25,209 bases of DNA from Alphaproteobacteria bacterium (lineage in GTDB: Bacteria > Pseudomonadota > Alphaproteobacteria > Rs-D84): contig WSMU01000013.1 of the NCBI GenBank assembly GCA_013316395.1, positions 1 to 25,209 of the forward strand, in the 5' to 3' direction. The notes below the pieces were generated by a model that was not told the DNA's origin, ran no database searches, and saw nothing but the letters and a program-made list of their open reading frames with translations. Shown one piece after another: positions 14,960 through 21,954 of this stretch. How positions within the stretch are numbered: the first letter of the stretch is position 1; the number at the start of each line of letters is the position of its first letter. Position numbers and translations under genes: made by a program.

Positions 14960-16264
14960 ATGTTCAAAAAAGAAAAAATCAAAGATTTGCATTATTCCGT
15001 TACAGGTCTTATCCCGGCGGCCGAATTGCAGGCAGCAGCGGATGAAATTTTAACAGAATATGGTAAAAAGGCTAAAATGCCGGGCTTTCGTCCGGGCCAC
15101 ATCCCGTTGTCTGTATTGCGCCAGAAATTCAACGCATCTGCATATGGCGAAGCTATCGACAAACTGATGAACAAAGACTTAAACGAATATATCGCATCAA
15201 AGAAAATCCGCCTGGCAGGCGCACCAAAGGCCGACCTGGCCGGCTGGGAAATTGGCAAAGACGCTGAATACAGCTTAGAATTCGACATTCTGCCGGCATT
15301 GCCTGCGATTGATTTAGAAAAATTCACAGTTACCAAAAAGGTAGCCGATGTTGACCCGGCCGAGATTGAAAAATCCCTGGAAAATATCCGCAAAAACCGC
15401 AGCGTAGCGGAAAAGCAGGATGAAAAGTACAAAGCGGCCGATGGCGATGTTGCCGTTATCGACTTTAAGGGATTTGTCGGCGACGAAGCTTTTGAAGGCG
15501 GCGAAGCAAAAAAGCATCACTTGATTTTGGGCTCTGGCGCGTTTATCCCGGGTTTCGAAGACCAGATTATCGGCCACAAAGTAGGCGACAAATTTGATGT
15601 AAACGTAAAATTCCCAAAAGAATACCATGCGGAAAATCTGGCTGGGAAAGATGCCCGCTTCGAGGTTGAAGTTCACGAAATCCGTAAGCATATTCTGCCG
15701 GAGATGAACGACGAACTGGCAAAAGCAGTCGGCCAGGAATCTGTTGCCGCCCTGCGTGAGCACATATCGAAAATATTAAGCGAACAGTATGCGGACGCAG
15801 CCCAGCGTGAAATGCGCAACGAACTGTTGGACATCTTGGCAGACAAGGTAAAGCTGGACGTGCCGGAAACACTGGTATCCCAGGAATTGGAAATGGCCAA
15901 ATCTGAGCATGAACGTATGCACGCAAACTGCGACGGCCACTGCAAGTCCGACGACCATAAATGGGACGACAAAAAAGAACGCAAAGAAGCAGAACGCCGC
16001 GTCAAGCTGGGCTTGATTTTGGCAGAGTGGGGCACACAAAACAAGGTTGAGATTACACGCGAAGACCTGCAGCAGGCCGTTTGGGCCGAAGCGGCGCGCT
16101 ATCCCAACCCGCAGCAGGTTTTTGAATTCTATAACAAAAACCAAAACGCTTTGGCAATGTTGCGCGGCATGATATTCGAGCGCAAAGCGCTGGATGCGAT
16201 GCTGACACATGTCAAGCCCAAGGACAAAAAGGTCAAAGCCGAAGAGCTGTTTAAGCAGGCTTAA
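14960..16264 (+). CDS. tig: Trigger factor, ribosome-associated chaperone/prolyl isomerase
   Basis: Trigger factor binds nascent chains at the ribosome exit. The start is the ATG at 14960, preceded by AGGGGAAA and downstream of the promoter; the frame remains open further upstream but that part overlaps rpsI and the terminator and is not coding. The 434 residues show the ribosome-docking signature GFRPGHIP (42-49), the FKBP-like isomerase domain (about 155-240, with DGDVAVIDFKGFVGDEAFEGG), and the helical C-terminal domain. Unusual is a Cys/His cluster in the C-terminal arm: His321, Cys324, His327, Cys328 and His333 in HANCDGHCKSDDH, which could bind metal. The closing KPKDKKVKAEELF is typical. 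Confidence 0.96.
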   Translation: MFKKEKIKDLHYSVTGLIPAAELQAAADEILTEYGKKAKMPGFRPGHIPLSVLRQKFNASAYGEAIDKLMNKDLNEYIASKKIRLAGAPKADLAGWEIGKDAEYSLEFDILPALPAIDLEKFTVTKKVADVDPAEIEKSLENIRKNRSVAEKQDEKYKAADGDVAVIDFKGFVGDEAFEGGEAKKHHLILGSGAFIPGFEDQIIGHKVGDKFDVNVKFPKEYHAENLAGKDARFEVEVHEIRKHILPEMNDELAKAVGQESVAALREHISKILSEQYADAAQREMRNELLDILADKVKLDVPETLVSQELEMAKSEHERMHANCDGHCKSDDHKWDDKKERKEAERRVKLGLILAEWGTQNKVEITREDLQQAVWAEAARYPNPQQVFEFYNKNQNALAMLRGMIFERKALDAMLTHVKPKDKKVKAEELFKQA

Positions 16265-16268
16265 GATA

Positions 16269-16298
16269 AAAAAATCCCGCCCATCGGCGGGATTTTTT
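16269..16298 (+). terminator. Terminator of tig
   Basis: TCCCGCC (16275-16281) and GGCGGGA (16286-16292) form the core of a hairpin that extends through A/T pairs, with a TTTTTT tail. It begins 5 bases after the stop. Confidence 0.9.
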
Positions 16299-16341
16299 AT
16301 ACGCCAAAGCGGGGACACCACCGACGCGGATTTTTTGTCAG

Positions 16342-16369
16342 TTGCAAATACGCAAACCCGACGTTATAC
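16342..16369 (+). promoter_or_regulatory. Promoter of the glycine-zipper lipoprotein gene
   Basis: TTGCAA (16342-16347) and TTATAC (16364-16369) are 16 bases apart, about 25 bases upstream of the start codon. Confidence 0.5.
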
Positions 16370-16394
16370 TGACATTGAAAAAGGAGCAAAAGGA

Positions 16395-16850
16395 ATGAAG
16401 AAATTTTTAATACTCTGTTTTGCCGCAGCTTTGACCGCATGCACGGCAAATCTAAATACCAGCAGCTATCAGACATCCGCCACAGGTAAGGTTAATTCCG
16501 TACAAGAAGGCGTAGTTATAAATGTTCGCCAGGTACGCATCGCAACAGAAAATGGCGGCGTTGGCAGCTTGGCCGGCGGCGTTGCCGGCGGTGCGGCAGG
16601 CTCTATGATTGGGGGCAACTCTGCCGTAAACGTTATTGGTGCGGTTGGCGGCGCAGTGTTGGGCGGCATTTTGGGTTCTAAGGCACAAGAAAGCCTTTCC
16701 GCACAAAACGGATACGAGTATATTGTAAAACTTGATTCCGGCAAGGCAGTCACCCTGACCCAGGGTGCCGACACTGTCTTTAAGGTTGGCCAGCCTGTAT
16801 ATGTGCTGGATGCCGACTATGGAGATCGCGCGCGAATCATACCGCGTTAA
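16395..16850 (+). CDS. Glycine-zipper outer-membrane lipoprotein (17-kDa antigen/SlyB-like)
   Basis: The 151-residue product starts at the ATG at 16395 behind AAAAGGA; the frame stays open further upstream but that stretch overlaps tig and a terminator. A lipoprotein signal with lipobox LTAC places the lipidated cysteine at residue 16. The middle (about 53-98) is a run of GGVAGGAAGSMIGG and GAVGGAVLGGILGSKAQE segments, the glycine zipper of the Rickettsia 17-kDa surface antigen/SlyB group. The end (YEYIVKLDSGKAVTL ... GQPVYVL) is the usual small beta domain. Members sit in the outer membrane and affect envelope integrity; the exact role is not known. Confidence 0.88.
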   Translation: MKKFLILCFAAALTACTANLNTSSYQTSATGKVNSVQEGVVINVRQVRIATENGGVGSLAGGVAGGAAGSMIGGNSAVNVIGAVGGAVLGGILGSKAQESLSAQNGYEYIVKLDSGKAVTLTQGADTVFKVGQPVYVLDADYGDRARIIPR

Positions 16851-16853
16851 TAA

Positions 16854-16889
16854 AAAAAGAAAAACCACCAAATGGTGGTTTTTCTTTTT
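16854..16889. terminator. Bidirectional terminator between convergent genes
   Basis: A perfect 16-base stem (AAAAAGAAAAACCACC, 16854-16869, with its complement at 16874-16889) has loop AAAT. It serves the lipoprotein gene on the plus strand and the 146-residue membrane protein gene on the minus strand. Confidence 0.88.
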
Positions 16890-16901
16890 CGTCAGATATT
16901 T

Positions 16902-17342
16902 TTATCTAGACATCTGTTTCATTATCTCTGCAATCTTTTTACGACGACGCAATCCGGCATAAGCCCCCGCAGCAACAGTTATATACATTGCACCGGTCAA
17001 GAATGGGTTGGCAATATATTCTTCTTCATTGCAAAACTTAATATAATCGGGATGACGCATATCTTCTTCTACACGCGCGGTAGGAACAGACGCCCCAACA
17101 TCATTTAAAGGATTGCCCTCGCTATCGAACCACGCATCCGCAACCTGCTTATTAACATACTGGTACGAAGTAAAAGTCTTATGTTTCGGATTCATGCTGT
17201 ATGCACATTCAAAACGATGCGACAGCTTTGAATCATTATACTGAAAACTACCGCCGCCCATAAAATGCGCCAGAACCCCCAGCGTCGGAACAGCGATACC
17301 GCTAATTAAAATTGATTTTCCAACTGTCTTTAATTTTGTCAT
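16902..17342 (-). CDS. Small two-helix membrane protein of unknown function
   Basis: No family is recognised. The 146 residues have a hydrophobic N-terminal stretch at about 10-28 (ILISGIAVPTLGVLAHFMGG) and a second at about 113-131 (FLTGAMYITVAAGAYAGL), followed by a basic RRRKK tail. By the positive-inside rule both ends should be cytoplasmic, leaving a polar domain of about 85 residues outside with two cysteines (46 and 104) that could form a disulfide. The gene has its own promoter, AAAGGA ribosome-binding site and terminator, so it is a single-gene unit. Confidence 0.78.
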   Translation of the reverse strand: MTKLKTVGKSILISGIAVPTLGVLAHFMGGGSFQYNDSKLSHRFECAYSMNPKHKTFTSYQYVNKQVADAWFDSEGNPLNDVGASVPTARVEEDMRHPDYIKFCNEEEYIANPFLTGAMYITVAAGAYAGLRRRKKIAEIMKQMSR

Positions 17343-17383
17343 AATTTATTCCTTTGGCTGGCAAAATGCCTTTTACACACAAA

Positions 17384-17412
17384 AACATACTACAAAATAA
17401 TATTTTTGTCAA
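17384..17412 (-). promoter_or_regulatory. Promoter of the 146-residue membrane protein gene
   Basis: On the minus strand a perfect TTGACA (17407-17412) is followed after 17 bases by TATGTT (17384-17389), about 41 bases before the start codon. Between it and the rpsA promoter (17413-17502) nothing further is seen. Confidence 0.65.
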
Positions 17413-17502
17413 GCTAAATAAATCGAAAAGCAAATACTTTTACAATAATATATAGAACTGCCTACAAGCATATCTATGGCCGCAAGATTGTCAATAAAAT
17501 TC

Positions 17503-17531
17503 TTGATTTTTTAACAAAAGCAACGTATAAT
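17503..17531 (+). promoter_or_regulatory. Promoter of rpsA
   Basis: TTGATT (17503-17508) and a perfect TATAAT (17526-17531) are 17 bases apart. The inferred leader is about 100 bases long. Confidence 0.75.
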
Positions 17532-17537
17532 CAGTCA

Positions 17538-17636
17538 GATTTTGCGGGTGGGCGTAAAATCATTCCGATTAACCCCACAAGACCTCGCTATTTCAATAAT
17601 TATTGGCGATGGCAAACTTTGTATAACATTTCATCT
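17538..17636 (+). promoter_or_regulatory. rpsA leader, structured and without a clear Shine-Dalgarno sequence
   Basis: The leader before the ATG at 17637 has no purine-rich ribosome-binding site at the usual distance. Two small hairpins are possible: GTGGG (17548-17552) with CCCAC (17574-17578), and TCGCTA (17585-17590) with TGGCGA (17604-17609, one G-U pair). In E. coli the rpsA initiation region also lacks a good Shine-Dalgarno, folds into hairpins and is the site of S1 autoregulation; the same is inferred here. Confidence 0.4.
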
Positions 17637-19325
17637 ATGAAAGATTTATCCAAAGATTTATTTAACCCCCTGTCTGGCGAAGATTTTGTCAAAATGTTCG
17701 ACACGAACTATGGCAATCAGGAAACACTGCAGGGATATGCAACCAAGGGTACTGTCAAAGACATTCGCGGTGATTTCGCAATGGTTGACGTTGGCCTGAA
17801 ATCCGAAGGTCGTGTTCCGCTGAAAGAATTCGGCGCATCAGTGCCAAGCGTTGGTGATATCATCGACGTATTCGTAGAACGCTACGAATCCCGCGAAGGT
17901 ACAGCAGTTCTGTCCTATACAAAGGCGCGTGCTGAAAAAGCATGGAAAGACCTGGAAAAGACCGTTGCAGAAGGCATCGACCCAGAGGGTACGATTATCG
18001 ACGTTGTTCGCGGTGGCTTTACAGTTGACCTGGGCGGCGTATTTGCTTTCATGCCGTCATCTCAGGTTGATCACAAACCGGTTCGCGATGCAAAATCTCT
18101 GATTGGTTTGAAGGACAAGTTCCGCGTTTTGAAAATGGATGCACTGCGCACAAACGCTATTGTATCTCGCCGCGCGATTCAGTCCGATTCTATCGCAGCC
18201 GCACAGAAAGAAGCGATGAAAAACATCACTTTGGGTGCCGTTATCGAAGGTACGGTAAAGAACATCACAGACTATGGTGTGTTCGTTGACCTGGGCGGTA
18301 TTGACGGCTTGCTGCACGTAACAGACCTGTCTTGGAAGCGTGTAAATCATCCGCGTGAACTGGTTCATGTCGGCCAGAAAATCAAGGTTAAGGTTATCCA
18401 GTTCGACCCGGAATCTCATCGTATTTCTTTGGGCGCAAAGCAGCTGGAAGCAGACCCGTGGGATACAGCGTCACGTGCATTCAACGTTGGCGACACAATC
18501 TCCGGCAAGGTATCTTCTTTGACAGACTACGGTGCATTTATCGACCTGGGCAACAATATCGAAGGTCTGGTTCATATGTCTGAACTGTCTTGGACAAACA
18601 AGAACATTCACCCGAGCAAAGTTCTGCAGAACGGCCAGGATGTAAACGTTGTTGTATTGGGCATCGACCAGGAAAAGCGCCGCATCTCGCTGGGTTATAA
18701 GCAGTTGCAGCCGAATCCTTGGAAGCAGTTTGCGGAAACACACAATGTCGGCGACGTTGTAACAGGCCCGATTAAAAACACAACTGAATTCGGTCTGTTC
18801 GTTGCACTGACACCGGAACTGGATGGTATGGTTCACATTTCAGACCTGTCTTGGAACAAGCTGGACGAAGAAGAACTGAAAAAGTTCGTTCGCGGCCAGG
18901 AAGTAACAGCCAAGATTCTGGACATCAACCCGGAAAAAGAACGCGTTACACTGGGTATCAAGCAGTTGACTCAGGGTGCGGACAACAACTCTATCGCCAT
19001 CAAGAAGGGCGCGGTTGTTTCGGGTACAGTTTCCGAAGTTACACCGGACGAGTTAATTTTGGCATTGCCGAACGACATCCGCGGTGTTATCCGCCGCACG
19101 GACCTGTCGCGCGAAAAGACCGAACAGGATACAAACAAGTTCCATGTCGGCGACACAGTCGAAGCATCTGTTGTTTCCGTTGAAAACAACACTGTTAAGC
19201 TGTCTATCCGCGCGTTGCAGGTAACGCTGGAAAAGCAGGCGGTCAAAGAATACGCCAACCAGGCCGACAGCGGCTCGGTTCTGGGCGACATTCTGGGCGC
19301 TGCGATAGAAAACAGCAAAAAGTAA
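17637..19325 (+). CDS. rpsA: Ribosomal protein bS1
   Basis: S1 binds mRNA on the 30S subunit and aids initiation on structured messages. The 562 residues hold six S1 motifs, at about 33-97, 115-179, 198-267, 284-355, 372-443 and 457-526. The middle ones carry the typical (T)DYGVFVDLGGIDGLLHVTDLSW and DYGAFIDLGNNIEGLVHMSELSW patterns. An in-frame TTG six codons upstream (17619) is possible, but the ATG at 17637 gives the usual MKDLSKDLFNPLSGEDF start. The gene is followed by a short hairpin and a nucleotide-kinase gene. Confidence 0.96.
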   Translation: MKDLSKDLFNPLSGEDFVKMFDTNYGNQETLQGYATKGTVKDIRGDFAMVDVGLKSEGRVPLKEFGASVPSVGDIIDVFVERYESREGTAVLSYTKARAEKAWKDLEKTVAEGIDPEGTIIDVVRGGFTVDLGGVFAFMPSSQVDHKPVRDAKSLIGLKDKFRVLKMDALRTNAIVSRRAIQSDSIAAAQKEAMKNITLGAVIEGTVKNITDYGVFVDLGGIDGLLHVTDLSWKRVNHPRELVHVGQKIKVKVIQFDPESHRISLGAKQLEADPWDTASRAFNVGDTISGKVSSLTDYGAFIDLGNNIEGLVHMSELSWTNKNIHPSKVLQNGQDVNVVVLGIDQEKRRISLGYKQLQPNPWKQFAETHNVGDVVTGPIKNTTEFGLFVALTPELDGMVHISDLSWNKLDEEELKKFVRGQEVTAKILDINPEKERVTLGIKQLTQGADNNSIAIKKGAVVSGTVSEVTPDELILALPNDIRGVIRRTDLSREKTEQDTNKFHVGDTVEASVVSVENNTVKLSIRALQVTLEKQAVKEYANQADSGSVLGDILGAAIENSKK

Positions 19326-19330
19326 AAAAT

Positions 19331-19349
19331 AGGGGGCACTATGCCCCCT
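19331..19349 (+). terminator. Hairpin between rpsA and the adenylate-kinase gene, possible attenuator
   Basis: AGGGGGCA (19331-19338) and TGCCCCCT (19342-19349) form an 8-base stem with loop CTA, followed only by TTTAAG. The short T run suggests a weak or partial terminator, or an mRNA-stabilising hairpin allowing some readthrough into the next gene. Confidence 0.55.
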
Positions 19350-19372
19350 TTAAGTTCCAAAGGCAAACAACA

Positions 19373-19936
19373 ATGAAAGATATGATTGTGTTGATGGGCG
19401 GCCAAGGCGTAGGCAAGGGCACGTTTTCAAAAATGCTGCGTGCGCGGCATGATTACAACTATATCGAAACGGGTGCCATGTTTCGCTGCCTGCCGGCAGA
19501 TTCCGCAATAGCGAAGTTAATTGCCGCAGGCAACCTGGTTCCCGATACCGAGCTGTTTAAGCTGGTCGCCAGCAAGATTACCAATACCAAAGATTTATTG
19601 GTTGACGGCTTTCCGCGCACATTACCCCAGGCCCAGTGGCTGGTTAAAAACTATGCAGACAAATTTGCAATCCATATCCTGTACCTGGATGTTCCGGAAG
19701 AAATTATGATAAAGCGCATAAACAAGCGCATAAATGAGGGTGGCGGACGCGCCGACGACGCAGATGCAGCGGCAGTGCGGCGGCGCCTGGATACTTTCTG
19801 GCACGTCACAATGCCGGCCATCGATTGGCTGCGCACCGCAGGTGGCATTAAATTCTCGGACGTGGACGTTACCGGTCCGGTCGATGAAAATTTTGCCCGC
19901 ATTTTGGCTGCAATGGGCTCCCAGAAAACAAAATAA
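19373..19936 (+). CDS. adk: Adenylate kinase, short form
   Basis: The 187-residue protein belongs to the adenylate kinase family, which interconverts ATP, ADP and AMP. Visible are the P loop GGQGVGKGT (9-17), the NMP-binding segment ETGAMFR with AAGNLVPD, DGFPRTLPQAQWL (about 77-89), and the lid arginines in GGGRADDADAAAVRRRLDTF. The zinc-type LID insertion is absent. The TGD motif of most adenylate kinases reads TGA here. No promoter is seen between rpsA and this gene, so it probably depends on readthrough. A related nucleoside-monophosphate kinase is possible, but the DGFPRT motif favours Adk. Confidence 0.87.
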   Translation: MKDMIVLMGGQGVGKGTFSKMLRARHDYNYIETGAMFRCLPADSAIAKLIAAGNLVPDTELFKLVASKITNTKDLLVDGFPRTLPQAQWLVKNYADKFAIHILYLDVPEEIMIKRINKRINEGGGRADDADAAAVRRRLDTFWHVTMPAIDWLRTAGGIKFSDVDVTGPVDENFARILAAMGSQKTK

Positions 19937-19966
19937 AAAAAATCCCGCCACATGGCGGGATTTTTT
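19937..19966. terminator. Bidirectional terminator shared by adk and corA
   Basis: AAAAAATCCCGCC (19937-19949) and GGCGGGATTTTTT (19954-19966) form a perfect 13-base stem with loop ACAT. The minus-strand arm begins within the stop codon of corA, so the two convergent genes share it with no spare sequence. Confidence 0.9.
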
Positions 19967-20849
19967 ATACAATACGCCGACGTATGCCTGCGTACATCGC
20001 ATACCCAATCAGCAGTACCATTATCAAGACAAATATTATCCAGCCAATGCGCCCGTCTTCGGCAAAAGGCAACTTTACATTCATTCCGTAATAGCCAACC
20101 ACAATTGTTGGCGCAATCAAAATAATATTCCACATCGTCAAACGGTTAATGTACGTATTGGAATCCATGTTAATAACGCTTTCAAATGTTTCTTTGATTG
20201 ACTTTAACATTTTGCTGTAGCTGGTAACAACTTCGGTCGCCTGAGCCAGCTCAATACGCGCATCCTCGGCCAGTTCCTGGGCATCTTCGGTCTTTACAAA
20301 GCCACGAACCTTCTCTAACTTATCCAGCACGGCAACATTACCTTTTATCCCCGCCATATAAAGGGTATAACTGTTTTCAACCTCCAGCAATGCCATCAGG
20401 TCTTTTTTGCGAATACGTTCCTGCAGGGCTTTCTTTGACTCTATTACGCGCTTGTTCAGCTCTTTTAAAAACCGCAGGTACGATTCCGCAATATAGTATA
20501 TGATGTTTAAAATAAACTCTTCACGTGAAGTTTTTTCAGATTTCTTTATCTTGTCCAGCAAATCACAGCGCTTGCGGCAAACTGTTATAACTCGATTGGA
20601 TGAATATATTATCGACAGCGGTTCCGTATGCCAAACCGTATCGGTTTCACGATTTATAATAGGGAATCGAACAATAATAACCTTATAGTCGTCTTCTATT
20701 TCAAGACGAGGCTGCTCATCCGGGTCTAAAATATCTAAGATATTGTCTTCATCAATCTTGTATTCCGTACGCAGCTTTTCAAAATCGTTATGGTCCGGAT
20801 TACCAACATTCACCCAGGAGAATGTTTTTAATTTTTCTGTTACAAACAT
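19965..20849 (-). CDS. corA: CorA-family magnesium/divalent cation transporter
   Basis: CorA proteins are pentameric inner-membrane channels for Mg2+ and sometimes Co2+ or Ni2+. The 294 residues comprise a cytoplasmic alpha/beta domain, a long helical stretch (about 105-235) and two C-terminal membrane helices (about 238-254 and 269-288) joined by the selectivity motif GMN at 255-257 in YYGMNVKLPF. The C-terminus ends in RRRIV. The protein is a little shorter than E. coli CorA (316). It has its own promoter and a GGGGG-containing ribosome-binding stretch. Confidence 0.94.
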   Translation of the reverse strand: MFVTEKLKTFSWVNVGNPDHNDFEKLRTEYKIDEDNILDILDPDEQPRLEIEDDYKVIIVRFPIINRETDTVWHTEPLSIIYSSNRVITVCRKRCDLLDKIKKSEKTSREEFILNIIYYIAESYLRFLKELNKRVIESKKALQERIRKKDLMALLEVENSYTLYMAGIKGNVAVLDKLEKVRGFVKTEDAQELAEDARIELAQATEVVTSYSKMLKSIKETFESVINMDSNTYINRLTMWNIILIAPTIVVGYYGMNVKLPFAEDGRIGWIIFVLIMVLLIGYAMYAGIRRRIV

Positions 20850-20878
20850 ATCGCATCCCCCTTTGGCTAAACCAATTC

Positions 20879-20907
20879 ATTTTACCCCAGAAAATTAGAA
20901 AATGCAA
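20879..20907 (-). promoter_or_regulatory. Promoter of corA
   Basis: On the minus strand TTGCAT (20902-20907) and TAAAAT (20879-20884) are 17 bases apart, about 30 bases before the start codon. Confidence 0.65.
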
Positions 20908-20988
20908 TACCTGTGGGAATAAAAAACCATATATGCCAAACCGGCACACATGATACAATATATCATGACAACCAAGGAGACAGGCACA

Positions 20989-21435
20989 ATGGCATATCAA
21001 ACAAATTCTTTTTCAATCGCGCACTATATACTGCTTATCGCTATGGTCGTACTGTGCGGCGGCGTTGTCGCATACGCCATAGTTCATGATACCGCCGGCT
21101 ACGAAGACGTGTTCGGTAATCGGGCCCCCACAGATGACACCCAACAAGTGCAATCCCCCACAAACAATGAATGCATACAGCGCATCAGCGACATTGTCGC
21201 ACAAACCTGGGCCTACAATCCCGATGCCGTGCCCGAAAAATATACAAATATTGCAATGGCGTATCTTGCCACGCCAACCCGTACAACCATACGCGGTGAA
21301 TGCAACGGGGAACAGTTTGTCTGTAATCCGGGTGTGCGGCGTATGGACTGTGACCCATGCGCTGTCGGCAGCGCCCGCGACTATGCCATTGCCGCCCAAA
21401 CACGCGATATGGTACAAAAGCACTGTGGTGAATAA
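20989..21435 (+). CDS. Bitopic exported protein of unknown function with six cysteines
   Basis: No family is recognised. The start at 20989 is chosen because AAGGAGA lies 9 bases upstream (20974-20980); an earlier in-frame ATG at 20950 lacks such a site. The 148-residue product has one membrane helix at about 12-33 and a mainly polar remainder. Outside the helix are exactly six cysteines (62, 105, 112, 121, 124, 146), including CDPC at 121-124. The topology suggests a periplasmic domain with up to three disulfides. No clear -35 box is seen; an inverted repeat ATGATA/TATCAT (20950-20966) lies ahead of it. A hairpin terminator follows. Confidence 0.75.
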   Translation: MAYQTNSFSIAHYILLIAMVVLCGGVVAYAIVHDTAGYEDVFGNRAPTDDTQQVQSPTNNECIQRISDIVAQTWAYNPDAVPEKYTNIAMAYLATPTRTTIRGECNGEQFVCNPGVRRMDCDPCAVGSARDYAIAAQTRDMVQKHCGE

Positions 21436-21438
21436 AAA

Positions 21439-21468
21439 CACCGTCCTTTTAAAAGGACGGTTAATTTT
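21439..21468. terminator. Bidirectional terminator between the bitopic-protein gene and tRNA-Pro
   Basis: CCGTCCTTTT (21441-21450) and AAAAGGACGG (21451-21460) are perfectly complementary, with TTAATTTTT after them on the plus strand and TGTTTTTA after them on the minus strand. Confidence 0.8.
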
Positions 21469-21545
21469 TGGTCGGGGTGACAGGATTCGAACCTACGACC
21501 CCTTGCACCCCATGCAAGTACTCTACCAGACTGAGCTACACCCCG
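21469..21545 (-). tRNA. tRNA-Pro (anticodon GGG)
   Basis: On the minus strand CGGGGTG pairs with CACCCCG as acceptor stem. The D arm has TAGCTCAGTCTGGTAGAG, the anticodon stem CTTGC/GCAAG encloses loop ATGGGGT with anticodon GGG (21509-21511), and the T arm contains GGTTCGAATCC. The A discriminator is followed by an encoded CCA (21469-21471). GGG reads proline CCC and CCU codons. Confidence 0.97.
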
Positions 21546-21556
21546 ACGACCGGCAT

Positions 21557-21585
21557 AATATATAACATAAATAATCAAAAAACAA
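21557..21585 (-). promoter_or_regulatory. Promoter of tRNA-Pro
   Basis: On the minus strand TTGTTT (21580-21585) and TATATT (21557-21562) are 17 bases apart and put the start a few bases before the mature 5' end. Confidence 0.5.
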
Positions 21586-21630
21586 TCTTTATTTACATGC
21601 CCTATACTTTTTCACTGGAATACATGCATA

Positions 21631-21660
21631 TTGTTAGAAGACCGCCATTTGCGCTATTAT
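21631..21660 (+). promoter_or_regulatory. Promoter of the 35-residue cysteine-rich protein gene
   Basis: TTGTTA (21631-21636) and TATTAT (21655-21660) are 18 bases apart, about 50 bases before the start codon. The stretch 21586-21630 shows nothing else. Confidence 0.5.
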
Positions 21661-21710
21661 TACCTATGTCCGGACAGCAAACTTAACCAACTAAACCAAA
21701 AGGATAAACA

Positions 21711-21818
21711 ATGTCTAATTGTGATAAAAAGCAGTGTAAAAATTGTAGCAACGCCATGGGTGAAAAGAAAAACCAAACATGCGACAACGCAAAAAAACCT
21801 GCCTGCGATAACAAATAG
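21711..21818 (+). CDS. 35-residue cysteine-rich mini-protein, unknown function
   Basis: This is a very short gene supported by its complete expression signals: a promoter, AAAGGA 8 bases before the ATG, and a strong hairpin terminator 9 bases after the TAG. The product is hydrophilic and lysine/asparagine-rich, with cysteines at 4, 9, 12, 24 and 32 in a C-x4-C-x2-C ... C-x7-C arrangement. It has no signal peptide or membrane segment, so it should be cytoplasmic and reduced, which suggests metal binding (zinc or copper, metallothionein-like). That role is inference; no family is recognised. Confidence 0.75.
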   Translation: MSNCDKKQCKNCSNAMGEKKNQTCDNAKKPACDNK

Positions 21819-21827
21819 CGCAAATAG

Positions 21828-21857
21828 GCACCGGCAAAAATGCCGGTGCTTGTTTTT
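21828..21857 (+). terminator. Terminator of the mini-protein gene
   Basis: GCACCGGCA (21828-21836) and TGCCGGTGC (21841-21849) form a perfect 9-base stem with loop AAAA, followed by TTGTTTTT. Confidence 0.9.
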
Positions 21858-21892
21858 ATATATACAACAGAGCTGCATCAATATTTTCTGCT

Positions 21893-21921
21893 TGCACGAA
21901 TCGGAGTTTTATTATTAGTAT
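21893..21921 (+). promoter_or_regulatory. Probable acpS promoter with an embedded GANTC site
   Basis: TTGCAC (21893-21898) and TAGTAT (21916-21921) are 17 bases apart. GAATC at 21898-21902, the CcrM methylation motif, overlaps the -35 edge. GcrA of the same window acts in Caulobacter at promoters holding such methylated sites. Confidence 0.4.
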
Positions 21922-21954
21922 GCGCAGAGCACTGAAATCAAAGGAGCTTATCTT

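Noticed and set aside
16209..16394. N-terminal extension of the lipoprotein gene
   Set aside because: The upstream part overlaps tig and its terminator, while the internal ATG at 16395 begins a proper lipoprotein signal peptide.
17619..17636. TTG start for rpsA six codons upstream
   Set aside because: It has no ribosome-binding site and the ATG at 17637 matches the usual S1 N-terminus.
20950..20966. ATGATA-CAATA-TATCAT as an operator
   Set aside because: The short A/T-rich inverted repeat is easily found by chance and has no recognised regulator; noted with the gene but not called as a site.
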